Of a stretch of DNA of 7,036 nucleotides, positions 1-5,545 are shown one piece after another. The notes under the pieces are model-generated. The model saw only the letters and a program-made list of their open reading frames with translations, was not told the origin of the DNA and did no database searches. The DNA comes from Promethearchaeota archaeon (GTDB taxonomy: Archaea; Asgardarchaeota; Lokiarchaeia; Sigynarchaeales; SOKP01): contig WJKD01000771.1 in NCBI GenBank assembly GCA_014729315.1, positions 1-7,036 of the forward strand, read 5' to 3'. Position 1 is the stretch's first letter, and each line of letters begins with the position of its first letter. Made by a program: the position numbers and the translations under genes.

Positions 1-791
1 CAAAGGATCTTGCGCTTTGTCTCAACTATTCGAGGTTGCGTCGGAATAGAAGAGTAGTTTCTTATCCGAGCAGAAGAAATTACCTAAAGGGACATCATCC
101 TAAGGAGGACGGCATTTTTATAATGGATTTAAAATCTGGTGAGAATAGACTCGTTGTAAGTTTAGATCAAATATGGAATGCCAATCCAAAAACGAAATCA
201 ATACCCCGAGAGGATATTGGAACGAAATACAGTAAGGAATTTTGGTTTAATCATGTCTGTTTTAATCCCAAGGGAGATCGATTTTTCTTTTTAGCGCGCT
301 ATGGAAATTTGAAGGGAGAGCTTATTACGAGCATGTGGACGATGGATGTTGATGGAAGCGATTCATATTTGCTTGTGGATTTTGGGAAGCAACTTTCGCA
401 TTTTGAATGGATTGACGATAAACACATAATTGTGACGATGAATTTATTGGATAAATATCAGACAAGTCACGTTATTTTAGAAGATCGGAAGGGAAATCCT
501 AAGCCATTAGCTATAGAAGAATTGATGTGGGACGGACACCCCGCGATAAGTCCAAAAGGAAATTTACTCGCGACCGATTGCTATATAACGAAGGGAAAAA
601 GGCATGTTTATATCGTAGACTTGAATTCTGAGGAGGTATTTACCGTAGCGTCGTTTAAGAATCCAGCCAATATCAACGGAAATGTTCGGTGCGACCCACA
701 TCCTCGTTGGAATAGGGATGGCACTCAACTTTCCTATGATGGATTAGGGCCGAACGGGAGGCAAATATATGTAATCGATGTAGAAGAATGA
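1..791 (+). CDS. TolB/oligogalacturonate-lyase-like beta-propeller protein, 5'-truncated by window edge
   Basis: The reading frame is open to the left edge (first full codon at 3), so the TTG at 36 is an internal codon and not the start; 262 residues are visible. The protein shows WD40-like/PD40 beta-propeller repeats: 'DGIFIMDLKSGE' near visible residue 36, 'FNPKGDRFFFLAR' near 87, 'MDVDGSD' near 114, 'DGHPAISPKGN' near 177 and 'DPHPRWNRDGTQLSYDG' near 231, ending in a strand 'RQIYVIDV'. The spaced conserved His residues (visible 83, 133, 179 and 233) and the CDPHPRW block recall a TolB-like six-bladed propeller group related to oligogalacturonate lyases (PF14583-like). That relationship comes from family knowledge. 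Substrate and activity cannot be read from the sequence; a polysaccharide- or glycoside-related role is only a guess. The N-terminal blades lie outside the window, so a signal peptide cannot be judged. It ends with TGA, 159 bases before the next gene, and seems functionally unrelated to it. Confidence 0.8.
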   Translation, partial: KDLALCLNYSRLRRNRRVVSYPSRRNYLKGHHPKEDGIFIMDLKSGENRLVVSLDQIWNANPKTKSIPREDIGTKYSKEFWFNHVCFNPKGDRFFFLARYGNLKGELITSMWTMDVDGSDSYLLVDFGKQLSHFEWIDDKHIIVTMNLLDKYQTSHVILEDRKGNPKPLAIEELMWDGHPAISPKGNLLATDCYITKGKRHVYIVDLNSEEVFTVASFKNPANINGNVRCDPHPRWNRDGTQLSYDGLGPNGRQIYVIDVEE

Positions 792-827
792 AAACCTGTG
801 TGAGATTTTAAAATTAAAAATAGATTT

Positions 828-888
828 CTAATTGAATTCGAAAAACGTCTGATCGAATTAGGATCCTAATCTTATATTTTATGATAAG
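828..888. repeat. Cluster of short inverted repeats in intergenic gap
   Basis: Between the propeller gene and the rubredoxin-MBL gene lie three nested or adjacent dyads. AATTCG (835-840) pairs with CGAATT (854-859) across a 13-base loop. ATTAGGATCCTAAT (857-870) is a perfect 14-base palindrome. CTTAT (871-875) pairs with ATAAG (884-888). They could be an operator, a terminator hairpin for the upstream gene, or chance in AT-rich DNA. No U-tract follows the palindrome directly, which argues against a bacterial-type terminator. The dyads are seen directly; their role is not known. Confidence 0.35.
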
Positions 889-923
889 AAGAATTTTATT
901 CCAAAAATCTCACCTTTAATTAC

Positions 924-931
924 TTTAAAAA
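924..931 (+). promoter_or_regulatory. Putative archaeal TATA box of rubredoxin-MBL gene
   Basis: TTTAAAAA is centred about 24 bases before the ATG at 951. No Shine-Dalgarno sequence precedes that ATG. This spacing would place the transcription start at or next to the start codon, that is, a leaderless mRNA as is common in archaea. No convincing purine-rich BRE is seen just upstream, and the region is AT-rich, so a chance match is possible. Confidence 0.35.
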
Positions 932-950
932 TCAAATACCTTTGAATTAA

Positions 951-1667
951 ATGAATATCTTCCAAAAAGAACAACATGTCTGCAAAGTATGCGGATTTAA
1001 CATGATCGGATACCACCCTGATAATTGCCCGTTTTGTGGGGCATCGAAGGACGATTTTATGACAGCGGAACAATGTGCTGAAAATTACCAAGTTAAAAGC
1101 GTAGAAGTAAATGAGAAAATTCTGCAGTTCAAGTCTTATCCTCCTCTTGGTCTCGAGCATGCTGCTTATCAGATTAATACAAGCAATGAGTTAGTCTGGA
1201 TAGACTGTCCGTCCTCTTTTAGTAATGATCTCGATAAAATGGATAAGATTATGTTCACGCACCATCATTTTCTTGGAGCCTCGAATTTATATCGCAGATA
1301 CTACGATTCAAAACTTTGGATCCACAAAAAAGATTCTAAGCATAACATAGCTCAACACCACACTTTCGATCAGAAATTTAAAGATAATTTCTCTTATAAA
1401 AGCATAGAAGCTTTTCATATTGATGGACACACACCGGGTTTTACTTTCTACTTGTTTCAAGATGTGATATTTGTGTGTGATTACATAATTTCTCGTACTG
1501 AAAACTTAATTTTTAATCCTTATGGTCCAGTGGGTCCAACCAAAAAAGGGGCTTTACAACTTCAAGAGATTATCAAAGAGAGAACAATAAATTATGTTTG
1601 TGGTTATGACGATATACAAGAATATAAAACATGGAAGAAAAAATTTGATTCGCTCTTAAATACTTAA
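951..1667 (+). CDS. Rubredoxin-like domain fused to metallo-beta-lactamase-fold protein
   Basis: 238 residues in two domains. Residues 8-36 form a rubrerythrin-type rubredoxin knuckle pair, C11-x2-C14-G and C26-P-x-C29-G-A, expected to bind one iron (or zinc). Residues about 48-235 form an MBL fold. The first metal motif reads THHHFLGAS (103-111) instead of THxHxDH, so the Asp-His pair is missing. H160 (GHTPG) and D177 (VCDY) remain at the other ligand positions, and the usual late His is absent. H104, H160 and D177 match the three positions that hold mononuclear iron in ETHE1-type persulfide dioxygenases; this comparison is inference. Likely a cytoplasmic redox or sulfur enzyme, or a non-catalytic electron-transfer/sensor protein. 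The start is firm: the codon just before the ATG is an in-frame TAA. No signal peptide or membrane segment is visible. It is first in a + strand group of four genes, 180 bases before the MBL-rhodanese gene. The exact reaction is unknown. Confidence 0.85.
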   Translation: MNIFQKEQHVCKVCGFNMIGYHPDNCPFCGASKDDFMTAEQCAENYQVKSVEVNEKILQFKSYPPLGLEHAAYQINTSNELVWIDCPSSFSNDLDKMDKIMFTHHHFLGASNLYRRYYDSKLWIHKKDSKHNIAQHHTFDQKFKDNFSYKSIEAFHIDGHTPGFTFYLFQDVIFVCDYIISRTENLIFNPYGPVGPTKKGALQLQEIIKERTINYVCGYDDIQEYKTWKKKFDSLLNT

Positions 1668-1668
1668 A

Positions 1669-1716
1669 TTTTTAGCTTTGATAATCGTTCTTTTTATGAA
1701 TTCAAAGGAATTTTTT
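1669..1716 (+). terminator. Possible multi-U-tract archaeal terminator
   Basis: Three T-runs follow the stop codon of the rubredoxin-MBL gene: 1669-1673 (5 T), 1691-1695 (5 T) and 1711-1716 (6 T). Archaeal RNA polymerase can stop at U-tracts without a hairpin. Together with the 180-base gap and a TATA-like box before the next gene, this suggests the two MBL genes are separate transcripts or only partly co-transcribed. The AT-rich background weakens the case. Apart from these T-runs and the TATA-like box, 1668-1847 holds nothing I recognise. Confidence 0.35.
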
Positions 1717-1815
1717 GCATTCAATTATGTTAAGCTAGCTAATTTTATTGTTTAATTTAGAATTTATTAGCCGAAAACATATATTTGAATTAACCTTCAA
1801 GATGTTGAAACATTC

Positions 1816-1826
1816 ATAAATAAAAA
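1816..1826 (+). promoter_or_regulatory. Putative archaeal TATA box of MBL-rhodanese gene
   Basis: ATAAATAAAAA is centred about 27 bases before the ATG at 1848, the distance expected for a leaderless archaeal transcript. The bases just before the ATG (GTAAACACAAA) contain no Shine-Dalgarno-like run. It is supported by the same spacing seen before the neighbouring genes; base composition alone could produce it. Confidence 0.4.
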
Positions 1827-1847
1827 CGAAATCTGAGTAAACACAAA

Positions 1848-3221
1848 ATGAAACTCAAGAAAATACGCTCTGAAGGATTAGCACATCTTTCGTATCTTTT
1901 GATTTCTGAAAACGAGGCGTGTGTAATTGATCCTAGAAGAGATGCAAAAATTTATACAAAAAAAGCGTTTGAGAATAACGCGGACATAAAATATGTATTA
2001 GAAACTCATAGAAACGAGGATTACGTGATAGGTTCCACCGAATTATTAGATGTTATGGGTTTGAAAGTGTATCATGGACCAGGGCTTGCGTGGGAATATG
2101 GTATTACTCTTGAGGATGGACAGATCCTCCAGCTCGGGGGCTTAAAAATACAGGCATTACACACTCCTGGGCATACTGACGAAAGTATGTCATATGCGGT
2201 TTATGATACGGTAACTGACACGGGAGACGACCCGGTCCTGGTATTTACAGGAGACGCATTATTTGTTGGAGATGTAGGACGCACAGACATGTATGGTTCC
2301 CACGAGGATAGAAGAATGGCAGAAAATCTTTACGAGAGTTTGTTCAATAAATTGTTATCCCTAGGAGATCAAACAATAATTTGTCCTGCTCATGGAAGCG
2401 GTTCTGTTTGTGGTGCGGGAATAAGCGATAGAGAAGAAAGCACAATTGGTTTAGAACGCAAACACAATCCAATATTACAGATGACTGATAAGGATGAGTT
2501 CGTTCAATATAAAATCGAAGAACATCACTACTTCCTTCCATATTTCAAAAAGATGGAAGAATATAATCTGAAAGGAGCTCCATTACTTAAAGACGTGCCC
2601 CGATTTAAACCTTTGAATCCAAAAGAATTTCAAGAGTATATCTCAAATGGAGCGACCATATTAGATACGCGTAATCCTGATTCTTTTGGAGCCGCTCACA
2701 TAGAAGGCTCCTATAATATTTGGCTCGAAGGATTATCTTCTTTCGCAGGCTGGGTTATACCTTACGATAAACCTATCCTTCTAGTGGTTAAAGACTTTCA
2801 CAATTTGAACGAAGCCCACAAATATCTCTTGAGACTTGGATATGATAACATCGCCGGTTATTTAATTGGTGGAATTAAATCTTGGTATAGTAATAATTTA
2901 CCAACAGAAAGTAACGGACTGCTTACTGCACGAGCTTTAAAGTCTCAGATAGATAATAACGCTAATCTACTTGTTCTGGATGTTAGGAGTATTAGTGAAA
3001 GAAAAGAAGGATATATTGAGGGATCTACTCACATCTATGTCGGAGAACTCGAAACTAAGTACGAACAATTACCCGATAAACCGATCGCAACCGTTTGCGG
3101 AAACGGAAGCCGAGCGAGTTTAGGAACGAGTATCCTTCTTAAAAATGGACTTAAAGAAGCTTACACGGTGTTAGGCAGTATGAAGGCGTGGAATCAAAGC
3201 GGCTATCCTGTAGAAAAATGA
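1848..3221 (+). CDS. MBL-fold persulfide-dioxygenase-like protein with two C-terminal rhodanese domains
   Basis: 457 residues. The MBL domain covers about 1-215: ETHRNEDYVIGS (52-63), HTPGHT (105-110), FTGDALFVGDVGRTD (133-147) and CPAHGSGSVCGAGISDRE (179-196). This is the ETHE1/Blh/CstB-like group that oxidises glutathione or other low-molecular-weight persulfides to sulfite. The usual HxHxDH is HRNEDY here, so two second-site ligands are lost, but H54, H109 and D136 keep the mononuclear-iron triad known from ETHE1. The first rhodanese domain (about 256-352) has ILDTR and AHIEGS, but its active-site loop reads LLVVKDFHN with no Cys, so it is presumably inactive. The second (about 358-456) has LDVRS and an intact loop CGNGSRAS with C417 as the persulfide-carrying Cys. 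The domain order fits sulfane-sulfur transfer coupled to persulfide oxidation in the cytoplasm. An in-frame TAA at 1821-1823, with no other Met codon before 1848, supports the start. Oxygen-dependent chemistry in an anaerobe would be odd, so the substrate may differ. Confidence 0.9.
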   Translation: MKLKKIRSEGLAHLSYLLISENEACVIDPRRDAKIYTKKAFENNADIKYVLETHRNEDYVIGSTELLDVMGLKVYHGPGLAWEYGITLEDGQILQLGGLKIQALHTPGHTDESMSYAVYDTVTDTGDDPVLVFTGDALFVGDVGRTDMYGSHEDRRMAENLYESLFNKLLSLGDQTIICPAHGSGSVCGAGISDREESTIGLERKHNPILQMTDKDEFVQYKIEEHHYFLPYFKKMEEYNLKGAPLLKDVPRFKPLNPKEFQEYISNGATILDTRNPDSFGAAHIEGSYNIWLEGLSSFAGWVIPYDKPILLVVKDFHNLNEAHKYLLRLGYDNIAGYLIGGIKSWYSNNLPTESNGLLTARALKSQIDNNANLLVLDVRSISERKEGYIEGSTHIYVGELETKYEQLPDKPIATVCGNGSRASLGTSILLKNGLKEAYTVLGSMKAWNQSGYPVEK

Positions 3222-3244
3222 AATAAGAACGAGAAAGAATAAGA

Positions 3245-3263
3245 TTATAAATAAATTATATAA
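3245..3263 (+). promoter_or_regulatory. Putative TATA element before CMD-like gene
   Basis: TTATAAATAA starts at 3245, centred about 28 bases before the ATG at 3278, followed by ATTATATAA to 3263. Spacing fits a leaderless start, and only a weak AGGT (3263-3266) lies upstream as a possible ribosome site. The 56-base gap after the MBL-rhodanese gene also allows read-through, so the gene may have both its own promoter and operon transcription. Confidence 0.35.
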
Positions 3264-3277
3264 GGTAAACGAAAAAA

Positions 3278-3616
3278 ATGACTAATACAAAAGAAAGATT
3301 AGCTAGTGTAGATAACACATTGAAGACTTTTGGCAAATTTAATCCCAAAGGTATGAAGAATTTTAAAGGTTATATGGACGCCGTTAAAAAAGACGGAACA
3401 TTGTCGACTAAGATGAAGAATATTATAGGAGTTGCTGTTTCAATAGCAAGGCAGTGCGAATTTTGCGTACCGTTTTATGTGAAGCAGGCTTTAGATAATG
3501 GTGCGACTAAGGAAGAATTGATAGAAGCAGGTATGGTAGCGGGTTTGTTAGGCGGCGGTCCGGCGATAATGTTCTCTAAACATTTGTTTGACGCTTTAGA
3601 AGAGCTTGGGAAATAA
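3278..3616 (+). CDS. Carboxymuconolactone decarboxylase (CMD)/AhpD-like small protein
   Basis: 112 residues, the usual size of a single-domain CMD-family (PF02627) protein, which forms all-helical oligomers. The hallmark segment is IARQCEFCVPFYVKQALDNG (residues 56-75) with a CxxC pair, C60 and C63, followed by the typical 'GATKEELIEAGMVAGL' helix. In AhpD the CxxC reduces peroxiredoxin, helped by a Glu 12 residues before the first Cys and a His four residues after the second. Here those positions are N48 and Y67, so the AhpD proton-relay residues are missing. It is more likely a thiol-disulfide or sulfur-relay protein than a true alkylhydroperoxidase, or a decarboxylase-fold protein of unknown activity. 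It is cytoplasmic, with no signal peptide. It sits between the MBL-rhodanese gene (56 bases upstream) and the DUF302 gene (50 bases downstream), supporting a shared sulfur/thiol-redox task. An in-frame TAA at 3266-3268 fixes the start region. Confidence 0.85.
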   Translation: MTNTKERLASVDNTLKTFGKFNPKGMKNFKGYMDAVKKDGTLSTKMKNIIGVAVSIARQCEFCVPFYVKQALDNGATKEELIEAGMVAGLLGGGPAIMFSKHLFDALEELGK

Positions 3617-3656
3617 CTATTTTTTAGCAATTTCTCAAATTGAATTAAATTAATAT

Positions 3657-3661
3657 GGTGG
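3657..3661 (+). promoter_or_regulatory. Ribosome binding site of DUF302 gene (GGTGG)
   Basis: GGTGG lies five bases before the ATG at 3667 and can pair with an archaeal anti-Shine-Dalgarno sequence. It decides the start: the nearby ATG at 3655 runs straight into TAG. The genes before it in the cluster lack such a site, so this one looks translated from within a longer message, consistent with co-transcription with the CMD-like gene 50 bases upstream. Confidence 0.45.
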
Positions 3662-3666
3662 TTTAG

Positions 3667-4062
3667 ATGGTAGATATACTTAAAAAAGAGCTGAATATGG
3701 ATTTTGATGACGCTGTAGAGCGGGTTAGGACTATCGTCGCAGAACAAGGTTTTAGCGTAATGTTAGTGAAAAATATTGACGATATTTTTAAAAAGAAATT
3801 AAGCATAGATAATTATCCCAGATACACGATAATTTTAGCTTGTGCTCCCCAATTTGCAAAAGGTGCATTAGATGTCTCAAAAAATGTAGGACTTTTATTT
3901 CCTTGTAGTTTTGCGGTTTTTGAAGATGAGGGCAAGGTTTTTGTTGGACACGTTTCGATAATGAAAATAGCCCCCGAAGTTGGTTTAGCACCACACGATA
4001 AAATGAAACCCGTTATAGAAGACACCGGAAAGGCAGTTCACGCAGCTTGGGATAAGTTTTAA
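3667..4062 (+). CDS. DUF302 family protein
   Basis: 131 residues, matching the single-domain DUF302 family (PF03625). Signature blocks are visible: an N-terminal helix MDFDDAVERVRTIVAEQGFSV (11-31, shown as the family's first alpha/beta unit), 'YTIILACAPQFAKGALDVSKNVGLLFPCSFAVFE' split around residues 53-60 and 61-86, and GKVFVGHVS (89-97). Two cysteines, C59 (LACAP) and C80 (FPCS), sit in conserved positions. The biochemical function is not established; DUF302 proteins are often found near sulfur-oxidation, thiol-redox and rhodanese genes, which fits this neighbourhood. There is no signal peptide, unlike some periplasmic DUF302 proteins, so it should act in the cytoplasm. It is the last gene of the + strand group, followed by a strong T-tract and then a convergent gene. 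A sulfur-carrier or heme/metal-binding role is possible but is inference only. Confidence 0.88.
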   Translation: MVDILKKELNMDFDDAVERVRTIVAEQGFSVMLVKNIDDIFKKKLSIDNYPRYTIILACAPQFAKGALDVSKNVGLLFPCSFAVFEDEGKVFVGHVSIMKIAPEVGLAPHDKMKPVIEDTGKAVHAAWDKF

Positions 4063-4074
4063 AGTATTAAAATC

Positions 4075-4083
4075 TTTTTTTTT
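4075..4083 (+). terminator. Nine-T tract ending the + strand gene group
   Basis: An uninterrupted run of nine T begins 13 bases after the stop codon of the DUF302 gene. It fits a hairpin-independent archaeal intrinsic terminator. The 141-base convergent gap (4063-4203) also holds a six-A run at 4149-4154, which is a T-run on the minus strand and may serve the opposite gene. Confidence 0.55.
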
Positions 4084-4148
4084 ACATATTTATTTTATCC
4101 ATATTATAATATGCATGAATTTACAATGCTTAATCTTAATAATTTAAG

Positions 4149-4154
4149 AAAAAA
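4149..4154 (-). terminator. Possible U-tract terminator of minus-strand ferredoxin gene
   Basis: Six A on the + strand read as six T on the minus strand, about 50 bases beyond the TAA stop of the ferredoxin gene. No hairpin is evident. The call is weak and rests on the archaeal U-tract rule and on the convergent arrangement. Confidence 0.25.
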
Positions 4155-4203
4155 GAATAGATATTGAACAAATATAAAACGCTTATTGGTTTATAATTTG
4201 AAT

Positions 4204-5346
4204 TTATGTTTTTAGTTTAGGAGGAGGGACGAAAACTTTCCTTTTACCCTCAACTAATGTAATTGCTGATTCAGGACAGAAATGAGCACAAATCCCGCAT
4301 CCTATACACCAATTTTCGTTCCTTTCCGCTTTATTGTCTTCGTTGAGCTCTATTGCATCAACGGGACATTTTTCAACGCATAATCCACAACCAACACATA
4401 GCTCTTGGTTTGTTTTTGCCAAGAAATTCGTTGAGTTTATCATGGCCATTACTCCCGATCTCCATAAATCGAACGTAGCGCAACAGCATTTACAGCAATT
4501 GCATAAACTCGTTTCGTCTCGTGCCTCGTTCCCATGAGGGTGATATGCTTTATGAACTAAACCCGCTTCTTCGGATTTTTTCATAATATCTAATGCTTCT
4601 TCTTTCGAGACCTTGCGCGCAAACCCATGGTCAACCACGAAACGAGCTGATTTGCCGAATGTAAAACAATTTTCTCTTATATCTGTAGTTTCGCACGGAT
4701 TTCCTAATAAATCTTGATGATGACGGCAAAAACAATGACCCACGGCAATATCATCGAATTTTTCAATTAACCTCTCTATACTTTGGGTGCCTAATACTTC
4801 CTCTTCTGGAACAGCAACTTCTTTATCCACATCAACAGTTATTTCCTTTCCTTCTGCATCTGTTAAAATAGGCATAGTTCTGTCAATGGGTGGCATTTTG
4901 CGATAAAATGGTAAAAACGTATCGTATTGTTCTTGAATAAAATCTCCTACTTCTTCGAACAAATTCACGAACAGCTTTGCTACTTTCTTTTCCTCTTCAG
5001 TATATTCAAGAGGTTTCATGTATTGATATTCGAAAATACCTACCATAATTAAAGGTAGTAAACGATAGACCATCACACCACTCGAACTGGGTTGATCAAA
5101 CATAGCCCCCTTATCTGCTAAGGATTTGAGATTTTTTTTTATTTTATCCTCGGGGAGTTTAGTAATTTCTTTAATTTCCTCGAGAGTTAAAGATGGGCTC
5201 TTTTTAAAGGTTTTAATGATGAAATCAATTTCTTCATCGGTATACAGAAGTTTCATTATATCGATTAATGTATCGGTGATTGGAAAGGGAACCATTCCCG
5301 CCTTTATAATGATTCTCGCAGCCTTCTTATATTTTGCCTCTGACAT
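4204..5346 (-). CDS. Winged-helix/poly-cysteine protein with C-terminal 2x[4Fe-4S] ferredoxin domain
   Basis: 380 residues. The N-terminal part (about 35-100) has a winged-helix look: helices around LTLEEIKEITKLP and EDKIKKNLKSLADKGAMF, then a wing-like SSSGVMVYRLLP. The middle part has a Cys/His block, GHCFCRHH (203-210), with C218 and C227 (ENCFTFGKSAR). It is followed by GLVHKAYHPHGNE and an unusual cluster CNCCKCCC (282-289). The C-terminus (about 311-366) is a bacterial-type ferredoxin with CVGCGLCVEKCP (C317, 320, 323, 327) and CIGCGICAHFCP (C347, 350, 353, 357), enough for two [4Fe-4S] clusters; the middle cysteines could hold one more. Full-length relatives of this layout occur in sulfate-reducing bacteria and Asgard archaea (from memory), usually annotated only as 4Fe-4S protein. 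It is cytoplasmic, an electron carrier or redox-sensing regulator. It lies 199 bases downstream of the FAD oxidoreductase on the same strand. No Shine-Dalgarno sequence is seen; AAATATA (minus strand, near 5385-5391) is a weak TATA candidate. Confidence 0.88.
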   Translation of the reverse strand: MSEAKYKKAARIIIKAGMVPFPITDTLIDIMKLLYTDEEIDFIIKTFKKSPSLTLEEIKEITKLPEDKIKKNLKSLADKGAMFDQPSSSGVMVYRLLPLIMVGIFEYQYMKPLEYTEEEKKVAKLFVNLFEEVGDFIQEQYDTFLPFYRKMPPIDRTMPILTDAEGKEITVDVDKEVAVPEEEVLGTQSIERLIEKFDDIAVGHCFCRHHQDLLGNPCETTDIRENCFTFGKSARFVVDHGFARKVSKEEALDIMKKSEEAGLVHKAYHPHGNEARDETSLCNCCKCCCATFDLWRSGVMAMINSTNFLAKTNQELCVGCGLCVEKCPVDAIELNEDNKAERNENWCIGCGICAHFCPESAITLVEGKRKVFVPPPKLKT

Positions 5347-5545
5347 ATATTTAACACATTCTTTAGGTGATTATTTGAATAAGTATATTTTCAATTAGTT
5401 ATAAATACGTAATTGCTACCTATATAGTTTTATTAATCATTTATAACTTTCTGAAGTTAAAATAAAGTATTTACGACTTGAAGGTTTTATCGAATAATTT
5501 GATCGTGTCCTATCAATAATAATTAGCTCTATAATTCTAAGGAGA
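5347..5545. other. 199-base AT-rich intergenic region, nothing recognised
   Basis: This gap separates two minus-strand genes. It contains TATA-like stretches on the minus strand (rc of 5384-5391 and of 5396-5405) that could start the ferredoxin gene. There is no open frame of note, no strong T-run after the flavoprotein stop, and no tRNA-like fold that I can see. Its length suggests the ferredoxin gene has its own promoter rather than being tightly coupled to the upstream gene. Confidence 0.4.

Noticed and set aside
36..38. TTG as start codon of the first gene
   Set aside because: The frame stays open to the window edge, and the residues before it (KDLALCLNYSRL) fit the family's conserved stretch, so the gene starts outside the window.
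879..1160. 93-residue minus-strand open frame
   Set aside because: It overlaps the rubredoxin-MBL gene's clear zinc-ribbon/rubredoxin motifs and has a low-complexity, unrecognisable translation.
1668..1847. Small RNA or riboswitch in the 180-base gap
   Set aside because: I see only T-runs, a TATA-like box and short AT-rich palindromes such as AGCTAGCT, with no stable stem or known conserved core.
2344..2541. Minus-strand open frame inside the MBL-rhodanese gene
   Set aside because: It lies opposite conserved CPAHGSGSVCG residues of a well-supported gene and has no motif of its own.
2600..2930. Possible frameshift or decay in the first rhodanese domain
   Set aside because: The frame is continuous and the fold-defining residues (LDTR, AHIEGS, GGIKSW) are intact; only the catalytic Cys is missing, as is common in tandem rhodaneses.
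3475..4025. Three minus-strand open frames opposite the CMD-like and DUF302 genes
   Set aside because: They mirror the conserved coding frames of known families, and their translations show no domain.
4334..4537. Plus-strand open frame opposite the ferredoxin cysteine motifs
   Set aside because: The minus-strand frame has two full [4Fe-4S] motifs; the plus-strand translation is Ser/His/Gln-rich antisense.
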